Positions 38,301 to 48,530 of a DNA stretch of 64,000 bases are shown one piece after another. Within the stretch, counting starts at the first letter, position 1; every line of letters starts with the position of its first letter. The notes under the pieces are model-generated. The model did no database searches, was not told the origin of the DNA, and saw only the letters and a list, made by a program, of their open reading frames with translations. The translations under genes were made by a program, and so were the position numbers. Source of the DNA: Onthophagus taurus. Its lineage: Eukaryota > Arthropoda > Insecta > Coleoptera > Scarabaeidae. The stretch spans positions 26,164,001-26,228,000 of the forward strand of contig NC_091976.1 of NCBI RefSeq assembly GCF_036711975.1, written 5' to 3'.

Positions 38301-39082
38301 AATGACGGAAAATCAGGATTTAGTTTCTGTACAAGTAGGTAATAACATTTCTGTACATTTAAAGGAAGAAAAAGAATTAACTGATATGGAAGTCTCTCTG
38401 CATCGCACTAGAAGCTTACTAGGTGAAAAAATAATCAGATTAAGACACTTAGAGCAATCGTTACAAAGAGCATCGGTTACTGATGATCAAAGTAAAGCCG
38501 AAGATGTGACTTTAAGTGATTTATCTTCGCATAGTGCTAGTTCTGGGATCAGTTCGACCGAATTCGCGATGGCCGACGCTTCAACAAATAGACCAACGTC
38601 GTTTAGATACGAAAATTTTCAAGAATCATCGGAAATCATACAAAGTTTAGAAAATTTGAACTCTGAAATAAGGGAAATTTGGGAAGTATTACATAAACAA
38701 CAGCAATCCGGAAATATAAATCAAGGTAAGATCATCAAAAACAATTTTGTTCCTCCAACTTAGTTTTTTTTCTTTCTATTTTTGTTTTGGACTCCAAGTT
38801 TTCCCATCCTTATCGTTAGTCTACCCAGACTTGGGATGGCCTGTTTTGGCAGGATCAGCACCACCAGTTCCGGCGCCACCATCAATTCCAACGTTAGCCG
38901 ATCGTCTTCATAATTATCGGCAGCACGTTGCTTTGGCAAACGCTCAAAGTACGATGGTGACGCATGCAACTCAAGGAGCAACAACCACTTTGGTGGAGAG
39001 AACGAGGAATTTAAGACATTGGTTGAGACAAACTGGAATGGACTCGAGCAGTGACAACAATCCACCGCAAGCAACGCTTTAA
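32364..39082 (+). CDS. CEP164: Centrosomal protein 164 (WW-domain distal appendage protein)
   Basis: Distal-appendage protein needed for basal-body docking and cilium initiation. Exons: 32364-32433, 32503-32614, 32670-34182, 34237-34532, 34582-35170, 38365-38725, 38799-39082; 3225 nt, 1074 aa (human about 1,460). The N-terminal region has IIEYAAKLGIDPNNEPQLLP then the WW domain (PPGWKPC to SGKTQWEHPLDE, residues about 55-88), the hallmark of CEP164. The middle is acidic and low-complexity. Residues about 400-720 are long coiled coil (EKEVENTIENQIEEY-like, QLEGNYKKQEEEVEEKV). A Ser/Arg-rich part follows. Late coiled coil: EEKELTDMEVSLHRTRSLLG. The tail carries ADRLHNYRQHVALANAQ. The fifth intron (35171-38364) is 3.2 kb of repeats; the acceptor at 38363-38364 is weak but keeps frame. 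Another exon in that intron cannot be excluded. Confidence 0.88.
35285..35945. repeat. Array of palindromic hairpin units in CEP164 intron 5
   Basis: Same family as 18240-18879. Units at about 35300-35400, 35415-35530, 35545-35650, a truncated one near 35655-35720, and one at 35800-35905. Arms again contain AACACTAGACCTAGAACTAG and TTCGGGTTTAGCCG. In the last unit the loop reads TCTAAAGAGACG, the reverse orientation relative to the first ones. The joints carry TTCAGTGAAAAGTACC or TTCAATATAAATATATAAC text. Confidence 0.85.
35960..36695. repeat. 21-bp minisatellite block, copy 1
   Basis: Degenerate repeats of about 21 bp with core AGTATCTAATCTTCTG on the plus strand. The block begins CTTCCAATACCATCTAG and closely matches the block at 37495-38230, so the two form a direct duplication. 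Reading frames here are broken. Confidence 0.8.
36695..36860. repeat. Hairpin unit with reversed loop
   Basis: Arms AACACTAGACCCAGAACTAG and AACCCGAATGTTTCTAGTTC around the loop GTCTTAAGAGACGC. The right-hand joint (TTCAATAAAAATATATAATA) is in the same orientation as in units with the opposite loop. Confidence 0.8.
37479..37865 (-). other. Open reading frame made of heptad repeats within minisatellite copy 2
   Basis: A 128-codon open frame, minus strand, composed mostly of seven-residue repeats of the form SRRLDT-x (for example ASRRLDSDSRRLDTDTRRL). The 21-bp DNA period makes the heptad. A hydrophobic residue at fixed spacing gives coiled-coil character. There is no recognised family, no obvious promoter, and it sits antisense in a CEP164 intron. 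It may simply be a minisatellite whose phase avoids stops. Confidence 0.4.
37495..38260. repeat. 21-bp minisatellite block, copy 2
   Basis: Second copy of the block at 35960-36695, with nearly identical order of variants (ACAGGAGATGGAGTTGAGC against ACAGGAGATAGACTTGAGC). Between the copies lie a hairpin unit and about 600 bp of unrelated AT-rich sequence (36860-37480). Confidence 0.8.
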
Positions 39083-39640
39083 TAAGTTTAATTTATTACT
39101 AATTCTTATTGAAAATATTTAAAATAAGTACTTATTTATTGAGGAATGTTGAAAGAACTGATATTATAATGGGATATTGTTAGATAGTTCTTAAAAAATA
39201 AAATTATTAAAATAATCCTCTAAAAAAATCTAAAGATGAGATGAATAATATTAATAATATCAAGATTAGGCTTTTAAATTCTATAAAAAGATATACAAAT
39301 TTGGAGGTAGATCGTACGAAAATAATTTAATCAAAGTTGAAGCCAAGTTTATTCTTCTCTAAGAAAACTATACTAAAACAACTATTTAAAAAAAAACTAA
39401 AAGTCTGATCTTTAGATATGTCAGCCACATAACAAGATGATTAGGTGATGATACAGGTACTATTTGTACGTAATTTTTACCTATTCTTATTTAATTTTTG
39501 TTTTAAATATAGTTTATGAAAAAAAAAGTAACTAAAAGAAATTAAGAAGCTAAAAATAGCCATTTCATATAGGTGAGCCAGAATATACCATACTGTTCAC
39601 CGGGAATTCGCCGAAACCAGGAAAAAAATTTTAATCTAGC
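39083..39640. other. 3' flank of CEP164
   Basis: AT-rich sequence with no gene or recognised repeat. It should contain the CEP164 3' untranslated region; AATAAA-like signals occur near 39200. Confidence 0.5.
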
Positions 39641-39845
39641 ATTGAATAACAACTAAAACTAGTGCTAACACTATCACTAAAACCAACACTAGACCTAGAA
39701 TTAGAATCATTCGAGTTTAGCCGTCTTAAGAGACGTACGGCTAAACCAAAATGTTTCTAGTTTTAGGTCTAGTGTTAGTTAACAACAAAAACTAGAACTA
39801 ACACTAGACTTAAAAATATTTTGTGCGTTATATCCAAACTCCGTT
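39640..39845. repeat. Hairpin-family unit with pogo-like right end
   Basis: Arms AACACTAGACCTAGAATTAG and CTAAACCAAAATGTTTCTAG around TCTTAAGAGACG. The right side ends in AATATTTTGTGCGTTATAT, matching the inner right end of the MITE at 23341-23701. Confidence 0.75.
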
Positions 39846-39956
39846 TTATTGCTTATCCCCCGATTTACACGAAAGATAGGTTCTGCACAAAACCGTGTAA
39901 ATTGAAATCTTGGATTTTGCTAAGTAAAATAGTGTAAAACGAAAAAAACTCCAAAA

Positions 39957-41339
39957 TGTACAGGGTGGTTCAAATTCGATGTCCGAATAGGCTAACTCGG
40001 AAACTATAAGAGTTAGAAAAAAAAGTATCTGACATGTCATGATCTCGTTTTTCGAGAAACTGCTAATGCCGAAAACTTTAAAGCGCTATCGTCTTTTGTT
40101 TTTCCCCTAAAGGCCAAAATTGAAAATATCGTAAAACCAACAAGTGCAATTATCTTGGTTATTATTTATTATTATAGATGGAATATTATAACTAAGACAT
40201 TATAGAGACACTTTTTACAGAGAATTTCATGACGTAAAAAAAAACTTTTCGGGTTTAGATTTTGAGATATATATCATGACAATTTTCGTTTTTTTAATGG
40301 AAACAACCAACGATTATTCGGTTATTTAATTCGTTATTTTTTTCTGATTACAAAAATATAGGGTTTCACAGGTCTATTTCTTATTGTTTTAAAATAAAGC
40401 TAAAAATAAACTTTTTTTAGTGTCGTTAAAGAAATTAAATTTACAGTTTCCTGTAAATTATAACTAAAAATTTAAAAAAACATATTTCTGATGTTTGAAA
40501 CAAATACATTTGTTGAACTATTTAATCTATATTTGTTTTACACAAAAGTTGGAATAGATTGCATTATTTCACATTTTTTATTAATATTATTATTAAATGA
40601 ATTAATAAATCATTGATAGATGGCGCTCATATATTTTTTTTAATTCAAATAAACATAGCAACATTTGTTTGTATTCAAAAATTTTCTGAAGTGTCAAATT
40701 AAAAATCCTGTTTTTTAAGATGGATTACGAAAATTACGAAAAATTTAACATGTTAGAATGTTACATATTAGAAAATAAAGTAAATTTTATATAAATTTTT
40801 AGTAGAATAATTTTTAGTTATACTTAATTATACTACTATAACCGTAATTTACAGGAAACTGTAAATTTAATTTCTTTGACGACTCTAAAAAAAAGTTTAT
40901 TTTTAGCTTTATTCTAAAACAATAAGAAATAGACCTATCTAACCCCATATTTTTGTAATCAGAAAAAAATAACGAATTTAATAAGCGAATAATCAGTGGT
41001 TGCTTTCGTTAAAAAAAACGAAAATTGTCATATTTCAAAATCCAAAACCGAAAAAAATTTTTTGACTACGTCATCAAATTCTCTGTAAAAAAGTGTCCAT
41101 ATAATGTCTTACTTATAAAACTCCACCTATAATAATAACCAAGATAATTGCACTTGCGGGTTTTACGATATTTTCAACTTTGGCCTCTAGGGGAAAAACA
41201 AAAGACGCTAGCGCTTTGAGGTTTTTGGCATTGGCAGTTTCTCGAAAAACGAGATCATAACATGTAAGCTACTTTTTTTCTAACTCTTATAGTTTCCGAG
41301 ATAGCCTATTCGGACATCGAATTTGAACCACCCTGTACA
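39957..41339. mobile_element. 1.38-kb palindromic (foldback) element
   Basis: The left arm (39957-40475) and right arm (about 40835-41339) are inverted copies of about 510 bp. The ends read TACAGGGTGGTTCAAATTCG and its complement. Shared internal text includes GCTAATGCCGAAAACT and CCAAGATAATTGCACTTG (with mismatches). The spacer of about 360 bp is AT-rich and noncoding. Arms have diverged by several percent. It is a non-autonomous foldback-type repeat of unknown superfamily. Confidence 0.85.
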
Positions 41340-41634
41340 TGATTCAATCATTTATTTAAGTAAAATAAAAGTAAGACATCTTGGAAAACTCAAAATTGTA
41401 CTTTGTTCATAAAACAACAAACGTATGAAAGTAATATAAGTACATATTTCATTTATTTTACATTAGGAACAAAAAATTTTAAAATTAATTTTTTTTTCTG
41501 ATAGGTATGATGTCACTCTCATCACTTGAGCTTTCTTGATGCGATTCTGGCTTAATGGTTGAAGAATTAAGGAAGATCTTGGGTTGACAAACTTTGTCAT
41601 GAAATCCGTAATTAACTTTATAAACTTCTTCATA

Positions 41635-42015
41635 TTAATTTAAGCATTTACGAAAGTCTCGCTGGATTAGCAAAGCTCGATCAACATTTGTGTCATATTG
41701 TGTGAAATGGTTGCTCAATTTTCTTCCCAATTCAAGTCCTACGCTTATGATTCTTGCTGTGAACGCAACTGGTTCATCTAAATCATTATCTACATCATGT
41801 TTGTTTGTTTCATAAATCATGTTAATTAAATCATCTTCATTCAGTTCCTCATCAGCTATTATTTCTTCAATATCTGCCTCAGCTATATTTTCAAAACTTT
41901 CTCCTCCTATGGAATGGGCCAACTCAGTGCTCTGCAAATATTGATGCTCTATAGATGATTTATAATTTTCACTTTCAACAACATCGGGCCATACTGTTTT
42001 CCAGCAGACAGACAT
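41635..42015 (-). pseudogene. C-terminal piece of a Tigger/pogo-like transposase
   Basis: 126-codon open piece beginning VCWKTVWPDVV, then an acidic stretch (ADIEEIIADEELNEDDLI), a layout seen in the C-terminal part of jerky/Tigger-type transposases. It belongs with the DDE piece at 43811-44340; the two are separated by a tandem array and a foldback fragment. Assignment rests on layout and proximity. Confidence 0.55.
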
Positions 42016-42269
42016 TGATCATTGATTGATGTGAGTGTATAAAAATTCAACATGCTTAACACAATTTAAAATTGTAAATTTCTCCCAAGCATCCATCAGA
42101 GTAAGAGATTCATCATTCTCCATTTGATCTAAGATAAACTTTGAAAGTTTGCTTCATATACAGTGCTTTAAAAGTTGAAATGTTGCCTTAATTTAATAAC
42201 AGCTGTAATAAGGACCAGCTAGTATTCTTCAGTAAAAAAACAACCTTTATCAATTAATATAAGGAGCGT

Positions 42270-42765
42270 ATAAGCGTGAAGTTTTCTTTAGTAATTAGTA
42301 ATGCCAATCATAGCGTGAAGTTTTCTTTTGAAATGCCAATTAAACCGTGAAGGAATGTTACTTAAGGTTAGTTCTGTTTACAAACATTAATTATAGCGTG
42401 AAGTTTTCTTTAGTAATTAGTAATGCCAATTATAGCGTGAAGTTTTCTTTTGAAATGCCAATTACACCGTGAAGGAATGTTAGGTAAGGTTAGTTCTGTT
42501 TACAAACATTAATTATAGCGTGAAGTTTTCTTTAGTAATTAGTAATGCCAATCATAGCGTGAAGTTTTCTTTTGAAATGCCAATTAAACCGTGAAGGAAT
42601 GTTACGTAAGGTTAGTTTTGTTTACAAACATTAATTATAGCGTGAAGTTTTCTTTAGTAATTAGTAATGCCAATCATAGCGTGAAGTTTTCTTTTGAACT
42701 GTCAATTAAACCGTGAAGGAATGTTATCTTAGGTTAGTTCTGTTTACAAACATTAATTAATGTTT
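42270..42765. repeat. 121-bp tandem array, four copies
   Basis: Units start near 42271, 42393, 42514 and 42636, each beginning AGCGTGAAGTTTTCTTTAGT. Within each unit the phrase AGCGTGAAGTTTTCTTT occurs twice, so the unit itself arose from a shorter duplication. Copies differ at few positions. It breaks the transposase relic. Confidence 0.9.
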
Positions 42766-42769
42766 GTAC

Positions 42770-43200
42770 AGGGTGTCCCAATTTCGATGTCCGCATAGGC
42801 TAACTCCGAAACTAAAAGAGATAGAAAAAAAGTAGCTTACATGTCATGATCTCGTTTTTCCAGAAAATGCTAATGCCGAAAACTCCGAAAAGCTATCGTC
42901 TTTTGTTTTCGCCCTATCGGCAAAAACTGAAAATTTTGCGAAAACGACAGTCGCGAATATCTCACTTATTATCAAAGATGGAGTATTATAAATAAAACAT
43001 TATATGGGCAACTTTTTACGAAGAATTCAGTGGCGTAGGTAGAATTTTTTTCCCATCTTTTATTTTCGAGATTTTAGACGTAACTTTATTTTTTTAAATG
43101 GAAACCATAGTTGGCTATGACCTAAAATAATTTGTTATTTTCTTCTGATAACAAATATATATAGTTTGTGGGGTATATTTCTTATAGTTATTGAATAATT
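42770..43200. repeat. Diverged arm of the foldback family
   Basis: Begins TACAGGGTGTCCCAATTTCG and continues with the same order of motifs as the left arm of 39957-41339 (ATGTCATGATCTCGTTTTTC, then GCTATCGTCTTTTGTTTT), with many substitutions. No partner arm is present nearby. Confidence 0.75.
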
Positions 43201-43206
43201 AACATA

Positions 43207-43395
43207 AATTCTTTTTGTTCTATCTAAAACTAATGTATGTATTTAAAAGTTAATGTTGCTATGGTGATAACCATACATACTATGATGGAACATAATGTAT
43301 CAATTTTTTTTGTTCTTTCTACAACTATTGTATGTATTTAAAACTTAATGTTGTTATGGTGATAATCATACCATGATGGAAAACATTGTTTCCAA
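43207..43395. repeat. Two-copy tandem duplication, about 95 bp
   Basis: TTTTTGTTCTATCTAAAACT and TTTTTGTTCTTTCTACAACT start two similar units that both go on to TGTATGTATTTAAAA and ATGGTGATAA. The units are old and diverged. Confidence 0.65.
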
Positions 43396-43810
43396 TTATT
43401 GCCAAAGTTTGTAGTAGTATTTAAAAATTCACTAGCAACTCTGGCACTATGTGCTGGTGCTACGTCATATTGAATATATATCATTTGAGACATCTGTACA
43501 TACATTCACAGGCAGTGCTGAAGATATTCCAGACATGTTTCAGACACATTTGTAGCGAAATGTTTCAAATGAAATGTTTCTGCTACATATTTTAATGATA
43601 TTTCATAAATATTTCTACTGAAATGTATTTGATACATATCTTTAGATGTTTCGTAAAAATCGTATCTGTCACGTATATGAAACGTAGTTCTAAGATGTTT
43701 CATTTAATTCACTGTACATTAAAATTGAAATGTTTCACAGAGGTTTCTTGTTTACTGGGTAGAAGAGTCTTAAACGCAATCCCTTATTAGTTCATTGAAT
43801 TCATTGAAAG

Positions 43811-44340
43811 CTATGGCTTTTTTATTAACCATCCAATATATATGGGAAGATTTTTGATGTATATTCTTTTGAATGAGCGTGGTGATTTTGATTTGTTAAT
43901 CACCAATGGCTTCATCATACAATCGCCTGAAGCATTGCAACAGAAAAGAGATGTTATACGATTTTTTGCTACTTTTTGATAACTAGCCGATTTGTGAGCT
44001 TTCGCTATGAAGGTTCTTTCTGGCACTTTTTTTCCAGAGTAATCCAGACTCGTCAGCATTGAAAACCTGATGAGTAGTGATTTTAATGATTTCAGCAACT
44101 TTTGCCGGATGTTGTTGTGCTCTAACCGAATTCTCACCTTTCATTCCCAGATTATGTAAAGAATGTCTTTGTTTAAATCTCTCAACCACCCATGACTTGC
44201 GGAAAAAGAAATCTTCTGATGAAATCGACGGCGACTAATTCTGAAGTGATTGATAAATCTTTATTTGTAGCAGCATCGATCGGGATTACATTAACGCTTT
44301 TTCCATATTTTCCATTGTAACATCTCTAATGTATGAAATC
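43811..44340 (-). pseudogene. Tigger/pogo-like DDE transposase relic
   Basis: Two overlapping frames: VVERFKQRHSLHNLGMKGE then HQVFNADESGLLWKK (the first catalytic Asp region of DDE_1), followed by a frameshift and NRITSLFCCNASGDCMMKPL then VINKSKSPRSFK, the typical core after it. Frameshifts and missing parts make it non-functional. It may be related to whatever source mobilised the pogo-ended MITEs in the window. Confidence 0.75.
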
Positions 44341-44399
44341 GTACTCATACTAGTTCAGGTTCCAGCTGCTACACTTTTTATGATGGAGTCTTCATTAAT

Positions 44400-45225
44400 G
44401 GAGTAAAATTTAACAATAATATAAGCATTGAAAAAAAAATGATTGGCAATATGTACTTGCATGAACCAAATACCTTTACTGTTGTGAAATACATTCGTAC
44501 AGATTACCGGGATTCCCCTAAATGTATATATTTTACAACCCCGGGAATCCCCTATTCTTTTCGTCAGGGAAAAAAATCAAAAATGCCATCAATCTTTGAA
44601 ATTTATCAATTTATAAATCAAGTAAAAGCGAAATCCTATAAAACAACTGCCGTATAAATCGGGGGATAATTTTTTTTTGGCCCACCCTGATTACAGCTAT
44701 TTTGCACGCACGTGATTGATTAATCATTAAATTTATCTAATTTAACGCGCATCTACTTTGCGAAGTGATTTATTAAAGTAATGTAAGTAGTTATGTGCCA
44801 CGAATGGATTTAATTCTATTGGATTTAAAAGTTTCAGATTTAATATTTATTATAAAATTTATATTTACACGTTGAAATTTGAAACTTTTTTAAAAACTGA
44901 TCTCTTTGAACAAAAAAAAAGATCTTTCTAGTCACTTTACATCACACTTGGTACTTCTTTGGGTACTCTTGGAACTAAAATATTAAAAATGTAAGTTTTT
45001 TGTGATGTACCAAACAGTATTAGCCATTAGTTTATAGGAATTATTTTTATATTCTATGAAAAGAGTCTTTAAAGCAGGTATATTTTGTGAGAATATATTA
45101 TTTAAATAACGCTTTTACTGTAATTGATATTTCCCAAATTTTGTTCAACTCTATATCAATAAAAAATCATAACCAAAAAGAATTTTTTTTCACATCCTTA
45201 TTTATTTTCTTACATAAAAAACATT
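44400..45225. other. 3' flank of RpS19
   Basis: AT-rich sequence without recognised genes. The 72-codon plus-strand open stretch at 44439-44657 has no family resemblance. Confidence 0.5.
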
Positions 45226-45770
45226 TCAGTTTAATACAATTACACCAGCTTTCAATAATTTCCTTTCTTTTGCTTTAACTTGAGCCGCAATACGATCCAA
45301 GTCACGTCTACCCTGGTTGGTAATTTTACGACCACCATCGGGAGATTTCTCAATCAATTTCAAAGCTTCTAAACTTTGTAAAGCTTTACGGGCGATACTT
45401 CCAGCTGATCTACAGAAATGAGAGGGCATCGTACCGTTACGTTTACGAGTACCGAAAATTTTCGTCACCGTTCCAACACCAATTGGCGATCTAATGTAAA
45501 TATGTCTAATTACAGCCGAACAACGAATGTAAAACCAATCGGGATCGTAAGGAGCTAATTCTTTAGCACGGGATGTTTTTACTAAATCAACCCATTCCGG
45601 TACTTTTAGTTTTCCTGATCTTTAAAAAAAAAGTGAGGTTAGAAAATTTTAAAACTAATTCTATTTAGAATTTAATTAAAATGACTATATTATACTTACT
45701 TTTTAAGAAATTGGGCGAAAGCCTTCACGAATTTGTGTTGATCAACGTCTTTTAACGTTACAGACGGCAT
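45226..45770 (-). CDS. RpS19: 40S ribosomal protein S19 (eS19)
   Basis: Small-subunit ribosomal protein. Coding exons 45770-45700 and 45619-45226; 465 nt, 154 aa, the normal insect length. It starts [20 protein letters not shown]; landmarks [54 protein letters not shown] and a [13 protein letters not shown]-terminal region. The ATG exon has an acceptor at 45776-45775, and an upstream noncoding exon (about 45999-45967) ends at GTTAGT. That exon begins with a pyrimidine tract CTTCCTTTTCCGC on the minus strand, a 5'-TOP signal as expected for a ribosomal-protein mRNA. An E2F-like palindrome lies about 60 bp further upstream. Confidence 0.96.
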
Positions 45771-45966
45771 TTTTCTGAGAAAGAGAGGTTAACTATTAAG
45801 AAAACACCAACACGTGAACACGTAAACAAGGATTTTAACTGGTTAAATAAGGAATGTTATTAATTAATACTCGGATAATAAATAAATACAACTTGCAGGA
45901 TTTTATAATGATTTGAGGGAGTTTTGGTTAATTATTTAATAAAAATTAATGAAAGAATCGACTAAC

Positions 45967-46001
45967 CTGTCACCGATCTACGTCCACAGCGGAAAAGGAA
46001 G
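45967..46001 (-). promoter_or_regulatory. RpS19: Noncoding first exon of RpS19 with 5'-TOP tract
   Basis: On the minus strand CTTCCTTTTCCGC begins a short exon that ends at a consensus donor (CAG then GTTAGT). TOP tracts mark transcription starts of translation-machinery genes and place them under TOR control of translation. The exact start nucleotide cannot be read from sequence. Confidence 0.7.
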
Positions 46002-46056
46002 TTTAAGAATGCTTGTCGGTAAAGAAGGATGTTTTAACCGTGTGGATATTTAAAAA

Positions 46057-46068
46057 TTTGGCGCGAAA
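46057..46068. promoter_or_regulatory. E2F-like palindrome near RpS19 promoter
   Basis: TTTGGCGCGAAA is the classic E2F palindrome core. It is about 60 bp upstream of the inferred RpS19 start and 200 bp downstream of DDX49. Motif match only. Confidence 0.45.
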
Positions 46069-46266
46069 TATAATATTTAATAATATATAATACACATTTT
46101 TATTTAAAGTTGCTTAAAATACTTTTTAGTTTATAAAATAAATTAATAAAGACATTTATCAATTAATTTTTCTTTATCCAAAATAATAAAAATTTTTTAA
46201 AAAATTTTATTTTGAGGTTAGGATGACAAAACTTAAACTTAATTAAAAAAATTGTTTTAAATCGAT

Positions 46267-47788
46267 TTATTCTTTATCAACACTAACAACATCATCCTTA
46301 TTTTTCTTATTATCTTTCCTTCTTCTCTTTAAATCTTTCTTAAAATATTTCCTTTCCTCTTCATCAGGATCTAAACCCCCCAAAATCCACTTTTTCCTCT
46401 TATTGATCATTTTCTTTTCAAAAAAATCTTTTTCGTCTAACGTAATATGAGCTTCACCTTTCGATACAGCAATTTGAGTAAAAATTTTACCCACCTCAGC
46501 ATCTAAACCAAAAATAAATTTAAAAGAAAAATTTATTAATTACACTATATCAAAATTTACCATTAACTTTATACTCTTTTAACTTTGTATTAATAAAATC
46601 TTCTACTTTATGTAATAATTCAACATCATATTGACTCATTAGTGTTATAGCAACACCTTTTCTACCAGCTCTTGCTGTTCTACCCACTCTATGGACATAT
46701 TCTTTGGGTATTTTTGGAATTGTATGATTAATTACAAGTTGCACGCTTGGAATATCAAGACCTCTGGCGGCTACATCCGTTGCAATTAAAATTTTGACTG
46801 TATTCGATTTAAATCTAGCTAAAGCAGCTAGTCTTTGTGATTGGGAAATCATTGCATGTAAAGATACATTTTCAAAACCAACATCATTTAACATCATTGA
46901 TAAAACCTGACATTTTCTAAAAACAACATTTTTAAAGATTTTATAATACATTTTTTTTTGTTATTACTTGCAAGAATCCACGAAAATCATGATACTTCCA
47001 TCTGGGTCTTTAGTTCTGTAACTCCGTATTGTTTCAACAAAGTATCCATCACGAATATCTTTAGGGCATAACACATAAAATTGATCTAGTTCATCTACAG
47101 TAGCTACTTCTTCAGGTGTTTCATATAAAAACACATCAGTTTTAGCAATCTCTTTAAATGCCTTTAATGAGTCTGTTATGGTAGCAGAAAAAAATAAATT
47201 TTGTCTATTTTTTGGTAAAACACGAAAAATTGTCGCCATTTGCTCTTCAAATTGACCACTTAAAAGTCGATCGGCTTCATCCAGAACCAAATATTTTATT
47301 TTACCCAAACTAAAAGTGTTACAACTTTCAAGGTGATCAGCTAATCTACCAGGTGTTGCCACTACTATATGGGGCCTTTTCGATAACTCTTGCCCTTGCA
47401 AAACCATGTCCATACCCCCAACAATTACAGCGCATCTTAAATTAAGTGGTTTTCCCAACACATTAAATTGGTCGCATATTTGGAAAGCTAACTCACGAAC
47501 AGGAGTTAGAATTAATGCAAAAATACCAAAGGGGTCATTAGCTAAAGTTTGCAAAATTGGTAAAGCAAACGCTAAAGTTTTTCCACTCCCCGTTTTTGCA
47601 GCTCCAATACAATCTTGACCACTTAAAATCTTTGGAATGCAATTTTCTTGAACAGGTGTTGGATTTAAAACACCTAGAACAAATATGTTTTTTGGATGAT
47701 GTGGTGAGAAAATAAGATTTTTTTTACCTATTTTTGTACATTGACGAAGAAGCCAAGGATCTATATTGAGATTTTCGAAAGATTTCAT
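46267..47788 (-). CDS. DDX49: DEAD-box RNA helicase DDX49 (Dbp45A / Dbp8 family)
   Basis: Nucleolar ATP-dependent RNA helicase for ribosomal RNA processing. Exons 47788-47728, 47673-46968, 46916-46561, 46502-46267; 1359 nt, 452 aa. Motifs: Q motif NPTPVQENCIP; Walker A AAKTGSGKT; PVRELA (PTRELA variant, T to V); TPGRLADHL; DEAD box VLDEADRL; SAT in FFSATIT; ATDVAARGLDIP; HRVGRTARAGRKG. The C-terminus is Lys-rich (KKDLKRRRKDNKKNKDD). Intron 1 (47674-47727) is 54 nt without a stop in frame, but the family aligns only when it is removed. The start at 47788 (MKSFENLNIDPW) matches the family; an ATG 21 nt upstream is in frame but seems less likely. Same strand as RpS19; divergent from the zinc-finger gene. 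Confidence 0.93.
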
Positions 47789-48530
47789 TATTACATTAAT
47801 GCACGTCAAAATTTGAGGTTATGTTGAGTTTGACGTTAAATTTTAGGTTATTTTTTAATTTGTTTAACTTAATCTAATAAATTTATTAATTAAATAACCG
47901 TAATCGTTTTAATTAAATATGAATTAATTATGAATTATTAAAATATATTGATTCGTGACAAAATTAAATGTATATTTAAATATAACTGTGCCATCTAGTG
48001 AGTAATATTTGTAACAAATAATTTATGCATAAATTCTCAGTTGTGTGGTGAATAGCCGAAAAACTTGATAATTAAGCACGCTCTCATTTCTATAAATAAC
48101 TAAATAAACTATAATGTATGTTATCTTATTTATTTATTGTATATAAATTAAATTGTTAGTTTAAATTTAAATACGAATATTTTATCCAATAGAGGGCGAC
48201 ACAATTTAAATAAACTGTCAATTTAATCCTTCCGGTTGCTACCGCGGTGTTGTCACTTTTCTCTGTGTACATAAGTTATCCTTTCATTGTCGAAGTATTA
48301 TTAACATTTTTGAAGAAGTTAAGACTTATTAAAAGGATCGTGATGATCGGACGGAAAAAGTATAGATCGAAAAAGAGGTGAAAATTGAACGAGATTGTTT
48401 ATGTTAAATGTAGTTAAGAGAGACCTTGAAACGTCGTAGATTGCAAATGAATTCATTTCCGTAATCGAAGCGGTATTTTTGAATTTTATGTTTACTTTGT
48501 TTTAAAAAAAGAAACGTCAAAAACGTAAGT
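47789..48530. other. Divergent spacer of DDX49 and the zinc-finger gene
   Basis: Two CTCF-like motifs: 47986-48003 (minus strand CTCACTAGATGGCACAG) and 48186-48202 (CCAATAGAGGGCGACAC). The right part (48220-48530) is less AT-rich and likely the 5' untranslated region of the zinc-finger gene. No other gene seen. Confidence 0.55.

Noticed and set aside
43506-43703. 65-codon minus-strand frame
   Set aside because: Arises from a low-complexity run of ATGTTTCA/TGAAACAT words, not a gene-like sequence.
47789-47809. Upstream ATG of DDX49 at 47809
   Set aside because: Adds seven residues not seen in the family; the start at 47788 fits the family N-terminus better.
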